From Azospirillum lipoferum 4B (GTDB taxonomy: Bacteria; Pseudomonadota; Alphaproteobacteria; Azospirillales; Azospirillaceae): DNA of 64,000 nt. Below, piece after piece: positions 39,666 to 48,987 of the stretch. The stretch is from the NCBI RefSeq assembly GCF_000283655.1, contig NC_016622.1, forward strand, positions 1,252,501 through 1,316,500. Direction: 5' to 3'. A program made the translations under genes and the position numbers. The number at the start of each line of letters is the position of its first letter. The first letter of the stretch is position 1. The notes below the pieces were generated by a model. That model did no database searches and was not told the origin of the DNA. It was given only the letters and a program-made list of their open reading frames with translations.

Positions 39666-39682
39666 TTGTCACTGGATGACAA
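39666..39682. promoter_or_regulatory. LysR-type operator (TTGTCA-N5-TGACAA)
   Basis: The exact 6-bp inverted repeat TTGTCA (39666-39671) and TGACAA (39677-39682) fits the T-N11-A rule of LysR binding sites. It lies between the divergent LysR and MFS genes, 22 bases from the regulator start, so it is the likely autoregulatory and activation site. Confidence 0.65.
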
Positions 39683-39774
39683 AATCATGGGAATGCGGCG
39701 GGCATTCCCGTTCCGAACCTTATGGCGCACATGGTCTCCCCGGAACAGTCCTTCCGGAAATGGAGATCTTTGAA

Positions 39775-40956
39775 ATGCCTCTCGCACTGCTGGCGTTGGC
39801 GATCAGCGCCTATGCGATCGGGACGACCGAGTTCGTCGTCGTCGGCCTTCTGCCCACGGTGGCGAACGACCTGAACGTCAGCCTGCCGCTGGCGGGGATG
39901 GTGGTCAGCGTCTATGCCCTGGGCGTCACCTTCGGTGCGCCGGTCCTGACCGCCCTGACCGGCGGGGTCCGGCGCAAGCCGCTGCTGCTCGGTCTGATGG
40001 GCGTCTTCGTCGCCGGCAACCTGCTGGCCGGCGTCAGCCCGAACTATGAGACGCTGCTGGTGGCGCGGGTGCTGAGCGCCTTCGCCCATGGCGTCTTCTT
40101 CTCCGTCGGGTCGACCATCGCCGCCGATCTGGTGCCGGAGGACAAGCGCGCCTCGGCCATCGCCATGATGTTCTCCGGCCTGACCATCGCCATCGTCACC
40201 GGCGTGCCGCTCGGCACCTGGATCGGCCAGACTTTCGGCTGGCGCGCCACCTTCCTGGCGGTCTCGGCGCTGGGTATCGTCGGCGGCCTGGGTGTCGCCG
40301 CGCTGGTGCCGGCCCGTCTCAGCCAGCCGCCGGCCTCCGGGCTGGGCGCACAGCTGGGGGTGCTGGCGAAGCCGCGGCTTCTGCTGGCCTTCGCCATCAC
40401 AGCGCTGGGTTATGGCGGCACCTTCGTCGCCTTCACCTTCCTGGCGCCGATCCTGGAGACGATCACCGGATTCTCCAGCGCCACCGTCAGCCTCGTGCTG
40501 GTTCTGTATGGCGCGGCCATCGCCGTCGGAAACGTCGTCGGCGGCAGGCTCGCCAACCGCCGGCCGGTGCGGGCGCTGGCCCGGCTGTTCGCCCTGCAGG
40601 CGCTGGTGCTGATCGTCTTCACCTTCACCGCCGACGCCAAGATCCCGGCGCTGATCACGCTGGCCGGCATGGGTGCGCTGGCCTTCGCCAACGTCCCCGG
40701 GCTCCAGCTCTATGTCGTGCAACTGGCACAGCGCCACGCACCGGGTGCGGTGGATGTGGCATCCGCGATGAATATCGCCGCCTTCAACCTCGGCATTGCC
40801 GCGGGTGCCTTCTTCGGCGGGCAAGTGGTGTCCTCACCGCTCGGCCTCGGCGCCACGCCCTGGGTCGGCGGACTGTTCGTGCTGGGCGGGCTGGTCCTGA
40901 CGCTGGCGAGCGGCGCGCTCGACCGGCGGGAACGGGCAGAGCCGGCTGTCTGCTGA
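39775..40956 (+). CDS. MFS transporter, arabinose-efflux/drug-export type
   Basis: A 393-residue 12-helix major facilitator. SAYAIGTTEFVVVGLLPTVA at the first helix and the YALGVTFGAPVLTALTGG loop are typical of the AraJ/YdhP/PbuE-like exporter subgroup. ATG 39775 is chosen with a GGAG 9 bases upstream. Control by the divergent LysR regulator suggests export of a small effector molecule, perhaps a sugar, purine or drug. The substrate cannot be assigned. Confidence 0.9.
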   Translation: MPLALLALAISAYAIGTTEFVVVGLLPTVANDLNVSLPLAGMVVSVYALGVTFGAPVLTALTGGVRRKPLLLGLMGVFVAGNLLAGVSPNYETLLVARVLSAFAHGVFFSVGSTIAADLVPEDKRASAIAMMFSGLTIAIVTGVPLGTWIGQTFGWRATFLAVSALGIVGGLGVAALVPARLSQPPASGLGAQLGVLAKPRLLLAFAITALGYGGTFVAFTFLAPILETITGFSSATVSLVLVLYGAAIAVGNVVGGRLANRRPVRALARLFALQALVLIVFTFTADAKIPALITLAGMGALAFANVPGLQLYVVQLAQRHAPGAVDVASAMNIAAFNLGIAAGAFFGGQVVSSPLGLGATPWVGGLFVLGGLVLTLASGALDRRERAEPAVC

Positions 40957-40998
40957 ACGTGCAGGCCGGCGTTCACAAATTTTAAAAGGGAGGAAAGT

Positions 40999-41073
40999 TG
41001 GCTGGGGCGCCAGGATTCGAACCTGGGAATGGCGGTACCAAAAACCGCTGCCTTACCGCTTGGCGACGCCCCA
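40999..41073 (-). tRNA. tRNA-Gln (anticodon TTG)
   Basis: Reading leftward, TGGGGCG (5' acceptor arm, 41073-41067) pairs with CGCCCCA before discriminator G and an encoded CCA (40999-41001). The anticodon stem encloses the loop TTTTGGT with anticodon TTG, and the T-arm has GGTTCGAATCC. All arms fold, giving a normal glutamine tRNA. Confidence 0.96.
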
Positions 41074-41113
41074 ACCGGCGCGGCGATCAACTCGTATCGC
41101 CGGAAGGAGCGGC

Positions 41114-41142
41114 ACCATAATCGGAAGCCCGGCCGAACGCAA
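41114..41142 (-). promoter_or_regulatory. Putative promoter of tRNA-Gln
   Basis: On the minus strand TTGCGT (41142-41137) and TATGGT (41119-41114) are 17 bases apart, about 40 bases before the tRNA. An AT-rich stretch (41150-41166) lies just upstream and could act as an UP element. The match is moderate. Confidence 0.4.
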
Positions 41143-41190
41143 CAGGCTGTTTTCGAAAAATTTTCGCAGCGAAATCAGCCTCGCTACAGG

Positions 41191-43296
41191 TCAGCGTCCC
41201 TCCCGGCGCCACGCCATCAGCAGGCCGCCCAGCACCAGGGCCAGAACCGCACCGACCGGCAGCAGCGGCACTTCCGTCACGCCGGTCACCGTATAGTCGC
41301 CGTTGGCACGCAGGCCGATCCAGCCGGAACCGCTCTGGCTGCGGTCGGCCTGGGTCCGGCGCACCTCGATGCCGGGATTGGGACCGCTGTCGGTGTCGGT
41401 GACCCAGTGGATGCCGCCGCCGGTCGCCTCGGCCACCGGCTGCATCCGGTCGCCGGTGGACCGCACGTCGGCCAGTTCGGGCGTGTTGACCGCCCCCACC
41501 ACGGCCAGCGTCGTCCGCTCCCCGTCGGAGATGCGGTAGATGCCGGGCGCGCTGGCCGTCACCGTGGCGATGGCCCGGCCGGTCTTGTCGTCGGCCAGTT
41601 GCAGCGTGCTGGTCTGGTCGGACGGGTCGGTGAGCGTGACCGAGCGAGGATCCGGGGTGAGGGAGCGGCGTTCCACCGTGATGCGGTTGCCGTCCACACG
41701 GGCGCGCAGATCGTTCTCCTCCAGCTCCGGTTCCTTCATCAGCCAATGGGCAAGGCGGCGCAGAAGCTCCGCCTGCGGACCTCCTCCTTCGAAGCCGCGG
41801 CTCCACAGCCAGATCTGGTCGGAGGCCAACTGCGCCACGCGGCCCTTGCCGACGCGGTCCAGCAGCAGAAGCGGGCGGTTGTCGGCGCCCTGCATCACCA
41901 CGGTGCCGCCGTTGGGGGCGACATCGACCTGATGGAACCAGCGGCCCCAGGTCGGCGGCGCATCGATGCGGTCGCCGGGCAAGCCGGCGGTCACCGGATG
42001 GCGGCGTCCGATTTCGGTGACGGTCGGCAGGAAGGGGCGGTCCACCGTCTGCCCACTGGGGACGGCGGGAAGGATAGCGCCCAGGGGCGTGCGGTAGAGC
42101 GACAGCGGCGAGGCATAGCCCTGACCCGATGCCTCCAGCAGGGCGCCGCCCTTGCGGACATAGTCGGCAATGTTCTCCAGATACATCTGGGGCAGCACGC
42201 CGCGGCGGCGGTAGCGGTCGAAGATGATCAGGTCGAACTCGTCGAGCTTCACCTCGAACAGCTCGCGGATCGGGAAGGCGATCAGCGACAGCTCACGGAT
42301 CGGCGTGCCGTCCTGCTTTTCTGGCGGGCGCAGGATGGTGAAATGGACCAGATCGACCGCCGGGTCGGCCTTCAGCAGGTTGCGCCAGGTGCGCTCGCCG
42401 GCATGGGGCTCGCCGGACACCAGCAGGACGCGCAGCCGGTCGCGCACGCCGTTCACCACCACCGCGGCGCGGTTGTTGGCGAGCGTCAGCTCCTGCTTGG
42501 CCGCCTCCACCTCCAGCTCCAGGACATTCTGCCCGCCATGGGTGACCGGCAGGTCGACCCGCACGTCGCGGCCCACAGGGACGCGGATGGTGCCGGGCGC
42601 GCCGCCGTCCTGGCGCAGCGTTACCGCGGCGTCGGGCGACTGGCGTCCGGGCATGTCGTCGACGCGGATGGTCAACTCCACCGACTTGCCGACAAGGCCG
42701 TAGTTGGGCGCCTGCACGATGGCGATGCGGCGGTCGCCCTCATTGCGGTCGCCGGTCAGCAGGGTGTGGACGGGGCCGATGTCGGCCAGCTTGCCCGGCA
42801 CTTGCGGGACGTCATGCACCTGACCGTCGGTGATGAAGACGGCGCCGGCCATGCGGCGGCGCGGAACGTCGGCCATCGCGCGGTTCAACGCGTCGAACAG
42901 ATGCGTCTCGTTGATCGTGCCGCCGGTCTCGGCTCCGTCGCCGGTGCGCGCCACGCGAACCTCGAGGTCGTCGAAGCGCTTCAGCCGCTCGGTCAGCTGT
43001 TCCACCGCCCGGTCGGTGCGGGCGCGGCGGTCGCCGATGGCCTGGCTCGGCGAATCATCGACCACGACCACCGCCACATCCTTGATCGGGTCGCGCTTCT
43101 CCTGCACGAGCGACGGGTTGATCAGGGCCAGCGCCAGCACGATCACGGCAAGCAGGCGAAGCAGCGTGCCGCGCGCCCGGCGCAGGGCGGCGACCAGCAC
43201 CACCAGCAGGGCAAAGCCGATCAGGGCGCCCAGCACCGGCCAGGGCAGCAGCGGCGCCAGAGCCACCGAAAGTCCGGAGAGCAGATCGACGGGCAT
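41191..43296 (-). CDS. Large membrane protein of the MoxR operon, glutamine-amidotransferase-like
   Basis: A 701-residue protein. Two N-terminal membrane helices (about 8-33, 45-62) are followed by a VWA-like region (VAVVVVDDSPSQA near 75-85 and GAVFITDGQVHD near 150-160), a middle class-I glutamine-amidotransferase-like fold (about 275-520, DEFDLIIFDRY), and a C-terminal membrane helix (about 677-695). It overlaps the DUF4159 stop by one base, so the two are translated together. Proteins of this layout always lie in MoxR-DUF58-DUF4159 operons. Their function is not settled; envelope or stress roles are suspected. Confidence 0.75.
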   Translation of the reverse strand: MPVDLLSGLSVALAPLLPWPVLGALIGFALLVVLVAALRRARGTLLRLLAVIVLALALINPSLVQEKRDPIKDVAVVVVDDSPSQAIGDRRARTDRAVEQLTERLKRFDDLEVRVARTGDGAETGGTINETHLFDALNRAMADVPRRRMAGAVFITDGQVHDVPQVPGKLADIGPVHTLLTGDRNEGDRRIAIVQAPNYGLVGKSVELTIRVDDMPGRQSPDAAVTLRQDGGAPGTIRVPVGRDVRVDLPVTHGGQNVLELEVEAAKQELTLANNRAAVVVNGVRDRLRVLLVSGEPHAGERTWRNLLKADPAVDLVHFTILRPPEKQDGTPIRELSLIAFPIRELFEVKLDEFDLIIFDRYRRRGVLPQMYLENIADYVRKGGALLEASGQGYASPLSLYRTPLGAILPAVPSGQTVDRPFLPTVTEIGRRHPVTAGLPGDRIDAPPTWGRWFHQVDVAPNGGTVVMQGADNRPLLLLDRVGKGRVAQLASDQIWLWSRGFEGGGPQAELLRRLAHWLMKEPELEENDLRARVDGNRITVERRSLTPDPRSVTLTDPSDQTSTLQLADDKTGRAIATVTASAPGIYRISDGERTTLAVVGAVNTPELADVRSTGDRMQPVAEATGGGIHWVTDTDSGPNPGIEVRRTQADRSQSGSGWIGLRANGDYTVTGVTEVPLLPVGAVLALVLGGLLMAWRREGR

Positions 43297-46019
43297 TACT
43301 GGCCGAACCTTTCCAGGATGGCGGGCACATGGACCTGATCGGCCTTGTAGTTGCCGGTCAGGGCGTACATCACGACATTCACGCCGAAGCGATAGGCCAT
43401 CTCGCGCTGGCGCTCGCCGCCGGGAATGACCGCGTAGATCGGCTGGCCGTTGCGGCCGACCGCCCAGGCGGAGGCCCAGTCGTTGCCGCCGATCACGACG
43501 GAGGAGACGCCGTCATTCGCCGGCCCCTCCCGCGCTTCGATCCACAGCTGGCCGCCGGCGTGGCGTCCGGGGAAGTCGGTCAGCAGGTAGAAGGACTTGC
43601 GCAGCACATGGTCCTGCGGCACCGGGGCCAGCGGCGGAATGTCCAGCCCCTCGACCAGACGCTGCAGGGTTCCGGAACCGCCGCCCGGCGCTTGATCGCG
43701 CGTGTCGAACAGGATGGTGCCGCCGCTGCGCATGTACTCGTTGACCCGCTGGCGCGCCCGGTCCGACAGCGGCCTCTGCCGGTCGGAGACGGGCCAGTAG
43801 AGCAGGGGGTAGAAGGCCAGTTCGTCCCGCTCCGGATCGACGCCGACCGCTCCCGCCGCCTCCACCGCCGTGCGCAGGCTCAGCACGCTGACCAGCCCCT
43901 CCAGCCCGGCGCGGGAGGTGTCGTCGACGCCGCTGTCGCCGGTCTGGACATAGGCGAGATAGGTCTCGGCCGTCACCTTCACCGCATTGTCCTGATCCTG
44001 CGCCCGGACCGGCTGCGGAGCGGCGGCAAGCGCGACCGCCAGCAGCAGCCCGGCCGCCGCTCCGCCCGCTCCACGGCGCAGGCGGGGCGCGCGCAGCAGG
44101 CCGCGAAGCGCCAGAGCGATCAGCAGGTCGATGGACAACAGCGCGAGCGCCGCGGCCAGCAGCGATGGCTTCAGCGGAACCTCGCCCCGGCCGCCATAGC
44201 CGTCGCGGCCGACGCCGGCCGGCATCGGCGGCAGCGGATCGATGGCGGTTACGGCGGAGGACAGGTTCAGGGCGCGGCGGGCATCGTCGGTCCCGTAGAA
44301 GCCCGGCGGGTGGCGCGGGCCGATCACGTCGGCGCCGGCATTGCCCGGAATCGGGAAGGCGGTGGGCGGCGGCGGAATGAGCCGCCCGGTACCGTCCAGC
44401 ACCTCGACCGGGTCGAGCGAGGTGGTCGCCGCCGTGCCCGTCACGCCGCCGCTGAGCGCCACCAGCCGGCGCAGCATGTCGACATACAGGCCCGACAGCG
44501 GCAGGTTCGACCAGTCCGGATTGGCGGTGGTGTGGACCAGCACGATCCAGCCGTCCCCGCGCTTCTGCGAGGTCACCAGCGGTGTGCCGTCGGCCAGACG
44601 TGCCCAGGTGCGGTCGGCCAGATCCAGCGCCGGTTCGGCCAGAACCTGCCGGTTGACCTGGACATCGGCGGGGATCGTCAGCCCTTCGAACGGCGACTTG
44701 GCGGGGAAGGGCTGCAGCCGCGCCGGCTCCGACCAGGACAGGGCGCCGCCGAGCGCGCGGTCGCCGATGCGCAGCCGCACCGGCACCAGCGTGTCGGCAT
44801 GCTGGGCCAGACGCGGCCCGGCGAAGCGCAGCAGCACGCCGCCCTTCTTCACCCAATCCTCGATGTCCTGCACCTCGCTGCCGGTCAGGGCGCCGATGTC
44901 GGACAGGATCAGCACGGCCAGATCGCGCTTCAGCAGGTCCAGCGTGTCGCCGCGCCGGACCTCGTTGTAGGGCGACAGGGCGCGTTCAAGGTAATAGAGG
45001 TCGGACAGCAGCGGCTGGCTTTCCCCTTCCGACCGGCCGGAGACCAGCCCGACCGGGCGGCGGCGCCAACGCTCGTCCAGCAGCACGGTGGCGCCGGCGG
45101 TGGTGTCGCCCTCCACCCGCAGGGCGGCAGCGTCGTTGCGCAGCTCGGTGGGCACGTCCAGCCGCACTTCGCGAATCTTCTGGCCGGGCTCGAAGGCCAC
45201 GGTCTGGCGGGTCAGCAAGCGGCCGTCAGCGGCGGTGAGGCGGACGGTCACCGGCTCCGGCCGCGACGGGTCGGCGCGGACGATGCGGGCGGTCAGCACC
45301 GTGCCCTCGCTCGACGGCGGAAGCAGCAGGTGAGGGGGGCGCTCGGCCGAATCGTCGAGCACATCGGCGGAGCCCAGCCGCTGCAGCCCGGCCGCCAGCG
45401 CCGCAGCCCGGCCGTCGCCGACACCGTCGCTGAGCCAGACCGCATGGATGGAGCCGCCGCCATTCGTCTGGGCGGCAACCGGCTTCAAGGCCTCAAGCGC
45501 CGCGGCGCGGTCGGTCGGCCAGGGCAGGGGCGCCAGCGCCTGGGCGAGACGGCGAGCCTCGGCGGCGGGCAGGACGGCACTGGCATGGATCGGCTGTCCG
45601 TCGGCCGGCGGGGCGGTCGGCAGCAGGATGACCGGGCGCTGCTGGCGCTCGGCCTGGGCGATCATCTCGTCCATCGTGCGCTTGCGCGTCGGCCAGTCGC
45701 GGCCGGAGGCCCAGCCATTGTCGACGACCAGCAGCAGCGGTCCTCCGCCGGGCAGCGCCGCCCGCGGGTTCAGCAGCGGCCCGGCCAGCGCCAGGATAAT
45801 CAGCGCCGCCACGATCAGGCGCAGAAGCAGGAGCCACCAGGGGGTGCGGGCCGGCGTCTCCTCCCGCGCGGTAAGGTCGCGCAGCAGGCGGATGGCGGGA
45901 AACTGTACGGCGCGCGGCGCCGGCGGCGTGACGCGCAACAGCCACCACAGGACCGGCAAGGCGGCCAGTGCGGTCAAGACCCAGGGGGCGGCGAAGGCGA
46001 TCGGTCCGAGACCCAGCAT
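43296..46019 (-). CDS. BatA-N/DUF4159 domain membrane protein
   Basis: A 907-residue protein. The N-terminal 90 residues hold two membrane helices and the BatA signature (PWWLLLLRLIVAALIILALAGP), a VWA-like region follows, then a glutamine-amidotransferase-like segment, another helix pair near 620-690, and a DUF4159 domain at about 700-900. The family is linked to aerotolerance-type MoxR operons. The start at 46019 (MLGLGPIAF) is the conserved one; a start at 46058 adds 13 residues. A 186-bp gap with inverted repeats separates it from DUF58. Confidence 0.8.
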   Translation of the reverse strand: MLGLGPIAFAAPWVLTALAALPVLWWLLRVTPPAPRAVQFPAIRLLRDLTAREETPARTPWWLLLLRLIVAALIILALAGPLLNPRAALPGGGPLLLVVDNGWASGRDWPTRKRTMDEMIAQAERQQRPVILLPTAPPADGQPIHASAVLPAAEARRLAQALAPLPWPTDRAAALEALKPVAAQTNGGGSIHAVWLSDGVGDGRAAALAAGLQRLGSADVLDDSAERPPHLLLPPSSEGTVLTARIVRADPSRPEPVTVRLTAADGRLLTRQTVAFEPGQKIREVRLDVPTELRNDAAALRVEGDTTAGATVLLDERWRRRPVGLVSGRSEGESQPLLSDLYYLERALSPYNEVRRGDTLDLLKRDLAVLILSDIGALTGSEVQDIEDWVKKGGVLLRFAGPRLAQHADTLVPVRLRIGDRALGGALSWSEPARLQPFPAKSPFEGLTIPADVQVNRQVLAEPALDLADRTWARLADGTPLVTSQKRGDGWIVLVHTTANPDWSNLPLSGLYVDMLRRLVALSGGVTGTAATTSLDPVEVLDGTGRLIPPPPTAFPIPGNAGADVIGPRHPPGFYGTDDARRALNLSSAVTAIDPLPPMPAGVGRDGYGGRGEVPLKPSLLAAALALLSIDLLIALALRGLLRAPRLRRGAGGAAAGLLLAVALAAAPQPVRAQDQDNAVKVTAETYLAYVQTGDSGVDDTSRAGLEGLVSVLSLRTAVEAAGAVGVDPERDELAFYPLLYWPVSDRQRPLSDRARQRVNEYMRSGGTILFDTRDQAPGGGSGTLQRLVEGLDIPPLAPVPQDHVLRKSFYLLTDFPGRHAGGQLWIEAREGPANDGVSSVVIGGNDWASAWAVGRNGQPIYAVIPGGERQREMAYRFGVNVVMYALTGNYKADQVHVPAILERFGQ

Positions 46020-46087
46020 TGGCGCGTCTTCAAGAGGGGGAAGGGATCGGCCGCGCAAGCCACAAGTGCCTGCGGCCGTAAGCGACC

Positions 46088-46172
46088 GTCATCCCCGCGC
46101 AGGCGGGGATCCAGACCTTGGGCTGCGTGGTGCCGAGGGCAAGCCTGGATCCCCGCCTGCGCGGGGAGGATG
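46088..46172. repeat. Inverted pair of REP-like elements within the MoxR operon
   Basis: GTCATCCCCGCGCAGGCGGGGATCCAG (46088-46114), given here in parts as CCCCGCGCAGGCGGGG plus CCAG, is repeated inverted at 46145-46172 with CTGGATCCCCGCCTGCGCGGGG. Each copy is itself palindromic and the pair can form one long hairpin. The element lies between DUF58 and DUF4159 and may protect or attenuate the operon mRNA. Confidence 0.75.
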
Positions 46173-46205
46173 AGGAGTGCGGGACTGGGTTCGCCGGCCG
46201 CCGCT

Positions 46206-47117
46206 TCACACCGCCTCCATCGCCATCGCACCCCAGAGGGTGAGCAGCGCCGATTGCGGAGAACGGTCGGTGCGGTGGACGGCGAAGCTCCATCCTGCGG
46301 TGCGGGCCAGCGCAGCCAGACCGTCCTGCTGCGCCTTCAGGCGTTCGCGGTAAGCCTCGCGCACCGCCTCCACCCGCGGAACAAGCAGGTTCTGCTCGCC
46401 CTCCATCCCATGGAAATCGACGCGGCCGTCATAGGGCAGCGTCTCTTCCGCCGGATCGAGGATCTGGACCAGATGGCCGCGCAGGCCGCGCCCGGTCAGC
46501 CCGGCGACGGTCGCATGGATTTCCACCAGGGGTGACAGCAGATCGCCGAACAGAACGGTCTGGGCATGGCGGGGCAGGGGCTCCACCCGCGGCAGGGGAT
46601 CCGGCGACGCGGCGGCGCGCGGGTCGGTCATCAGCCGGGCGATGCGGTCGATGGCGGTCTTGCCATGGTCGGGGCGCACGCCGCTGTTCAGCAACGCCAC
46701 CCGCTCGCCACCGCGCGCCAGCAGGACGGCGGTGGCGAGCGTCAGCAGGTCGGCCCGCTCGCGCTTGGTCGGCAGGCCGGCTGCGGAGCGGAAATCCATG
46801 GAGGGCGAGCGGTCGCGCCACAGCCAGACGCTCTGCGCCGCCTCCCATTCATTCTCGCGCACATAGACCGGCTGGGTCTTGGCCGACTGGCGCCAGTCGA
46901 TCATCGACGGCGCGTCGCCGGGCTGGTAGCGGCGGAACTGCCAGAAGGTCTCGCCCAGCCCGACGCGGCGCCGGCCGTGCACGCCCTGGGCGACGGTGGC
47001 GGCCACCCGCTCCGCCGCGACCAGGAGCGGGGGCAGGGCGGAGGCAAGCTCCTCCGCGCGATGCCGGGCAAGCAGCGTCGTCGCCGCCGGGGTCTTCTGC
47101 TGAGGGCTACGCGGCAT
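46206..47117 (-). CDS. DUF58 protein
   Basis: A 303-residue protein with the DUF58 signature RRVGLGETFWQFRRYQPGD and DWRQSAKTQPVYVRENEWE, followed by a VWA-like fold (VWLWRDRSPSMDF). DUF58 proteins are partners of MoxR AAA+ ATPases and may be chaperoned or activated with them. It starts 18 bases after moxR on the same strand. There are no membrane helices, unlike some relatives, so it is probably cytosolic. Confidence 0.88.
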   Translation of the reverse strand: MPRSPQQKTPAATTLLARHRAEELASALPPLLVAAERVAATVAQGVHGRRRVGLGETFWQFRRYQPGDAPSMIDWRQSAKTQPVYVRENEWEAAQSVWLWRDRSPSMDFRSAAGLPTKRERADLLTLATAVLLARGGERVALLNSGVRPDHGKTAIDRIARLMTDPRAAASPDPLPRVEPLPRHAQTVLFGDLLSPLVEIHATVAGLTGRGLRGHLVQILDPAEETLPYDGRVDFHGMEGEQNLLVPRVEAVREAYRERLKAQQDGLAALARTAGWSFAVHRTDRSPQSALLTLWGAMAMEAV

Positions 47118-47135
47118 CGCGGCTCCGCTGAGGGG

Positions 47136-48161
47136 TCACATCAAGGGGGCGCAGAGGCGGTCGATGACGTCGTCCAGCGTCACCCCGTCGGCCCGTGCGG
47201 CGAAGTTCAGCGCCATGCGGTGCTTCAGGATCGGCTTGGCGAGCGCCACCACATCGTCCAGCGAGGGCGACAGCCGGCCGTCCAGAACCGCGCGGGCGCG
47301 GGCGGCGAGCATCAGCGACTGGCTGGCGCGCGGGCCGGGACCCCAGGCGACATGCTGGCGCACCTCCATCAGCTCCGACATTTCCGGCCGGCCGCGGCGC
47401 ACGAGATCGAGAATGCCGTCGACCACCCCTTCGCCCACCGGAACGCGGCGCACAAGACGCTGAGCCGCCTGCAGGTCGGCGGCGGACAGCACCGTCACCG
47501 CGCGCTCGTCGGCGGAGCCGGTGGTGGCGATCATCATCCGGCGCTCCGCCTCGCGGTCCGGATATTCGACGTCGATCTGCATCAGGAAGCGGTCGAGCTG
47601 GGCTTCCGGCAGCGGATAGGTGCCTTCCTGCTCCAGCGGGTTCTGGGTCGCCAGGACGTGGAAGGGCTGGGGCAGGGGATGGTACTGGCCGGCGACCGAC
47701 ACGCGATGCTCCTGCATCGCCTGCAGCAGCGCAGACTGGGTGCGCGGGCTGGCGCGGTTGATCTCGTCGGCCATCAGCAATTGGCTGAACACCGGGCCGG
47801 GCAGGAAGCGGAAGGACCGGCGGCCGTTGTCGCCCTCCTCCAGCACTTCGGAGCCCAGGATGTCGGCAGGCATCAGGTCGGGCGTGCACTGGATGCGCTT
47901 CTCGGCGAGGCCCAGCACGATGCCCAGCGTTTCCACCAGCCGCGTCTTGGCAAGGCCGGGAACGCCGATCAGCAGCACATGGCCGCCCGCCAGCAGCGTG
48001 ACCAGCGTGCGGTCGATCACCTCCTGCTGGCCGAAGATCACGCGGCCGATGCGGTCGCGAACGGACGCCAGACGATCGCCCAGCGCCTCGATCTCCTCCA
48101 TCAGCCGTTGCGGGTCCTCCGGCACGGGTGGCTGCCCCCTCAGGATGTCCTGTGCGCTCAA
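47136..48161 (-). CDS. MoxR-family AAA+ ATPase
   Basis: A 341-residue ATPase when started at TTG 48161, which has GGGGGAG 9 bases upstream. An in-frame GTG at 48287 would add 42 residues of unconserved sequence. Walker A is GVPGLAKT, Walker B is LLMADEINRA, and sensor 1 is VLATQNPLEQEG. It heads an operon with DUF58, DUF4159 and the large membrane protein; MoxR ATPases remodel VWA-containing partners. Confidence 0.92.
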   Translation of the reverse strand: MSAQDILRGQPPVPEDPQRLMEEIEALGDRLASVRDRIGRVIFGQQEVIDRTLVTLLAGGHVLLIGVPGLAKTRLVETLGIVLGLAEKRIQCTPDLMPADILGSEVLEEGDNGRRSFRFLPGPVFSQLLMADEINRASPRTQSALLQAMQEHRVSVAGQYHPLPQPFHVLATQNPLEQEGTYPLPEAQLDRFLMQIDVEYPDREAERRMMIATTGSADERAVTVLSAADLQAAQRLVRRVPVGEGVVDGILDLVRRGRPEMSELMEVRQHVAWGPGPRASQSLMLAARARAVLDGRLSPSLDDVVALAKPILKHRMALNFAARADGVTLDDVIDRLCAPLM

Positions 48162-48420
48162 GGTCTGCTGCTCCCCCGATGATGGGCTGGCCCGTCGATG
48201 GGCCGGTTCGGCGTGGCAGTCGCGGTCGTCCGCGACGGGAAACACGGGATCCGCATGGTTGGCCCTGTTCCTGCGCGTTGTCGACACCCATTTTCCGGAT
48301 CCCGCCGACGGAGCGGGTAGGGCCGGCGGACCATTGGTGTGGACCTAACGGTCGAGTGTGGCGAAAATACGCATGTCCGGGGACAAAATGGTTCCCAATC
48401 CCATGAAGGTCGGTAACGCG

Positions 48421-48987
48421 ATGGCGAAAGACAAGCGCGCAGATGGGCCAACCGTTCAGGAAACGCCGCCGGACTTGCCGGCAGCCCTGGGCCGGACGCC
48501 GACGCTGGAGCAATACGACATCCGCATTGCGCGCGACGGCACCTGGTTCCACAATGGCGATCCGATCCGCCGGATCGAACTGGCGAAGCTGTTCTCAACC
48601 GTCCTTCGCCGTGAGGACGACGGCGATTACTGGCTGGTCACGCCGGTCGAGCGCGGCCGGATCGTGGTGGAGGATGCGCCGTTCGTGGCGGTGGAGATGA
48701 CGGTTGCGGGCAGCGGGGCCGATCAGGTCCTGTCCTTCCGCACCAACCTCGACCATCGGGTCGAAGCCGGCCCCGAACACCCGATCCGTGTGGCCGTAAA
48801 CCCTGAAACCGGGGAGCCGGCACCCTACATCCAGATCAGAAGCCGGTTGGAGGCGCGTATCCTGCGGCCCGTGTTTTACGACATGGTGGAGCGCAGCGAG
48901 ACGCGCCGCACCGAAACCGGCGAGTCCGAGGTGGGTCTATGGAGCAACAAGGTCTTCTTCGCGCTGGGCAGGCTGCCTGGCGACTGA
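48421..48987 (+). CDS. DUF1285 family protein
   Basis: A 188-residue protein. YDIRIARDGTWFHNGDPIRRIELAKLFSTVL and DGDYWLVTPVERGRIVVEDAPF are the DUF1285 motifs, a two-lobed beta-rich family of unknown function in alphaproteobacteria. ATG 48421 is used; in-frame ATGs at 48403, 48388, 48373 and 48358 are possible. It is divergent from moxR across about 260 bases and overlaps the NUDIX gene by 49 bases, followed by cca. Confidence 0.85.
   Translation: MAKDKRADGPTVQETPPDLPAALGRTPTLEQYDIRIARDGTWFHNGDPIRRIELAKLFSTVLRREDDGDYWLVTPVERGRIVVEDAPFVAVEMTVAGSGADQVLSFRTNLDHRVEAGPEHPIRVAVNPETGEPAPYIQIRSRLEARILRPVFYDMVERSETRRTETGESEVGLWSNKVFFALGRLPGD

Noticed and set aside
43329-46535. A 1068-codon plus-strand open frame opposite the DUF4159 gene
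   Set aside because: Same reason: antisense of a clear coding gene, low-complexity translation, crossing the intergenic repeats without sense.
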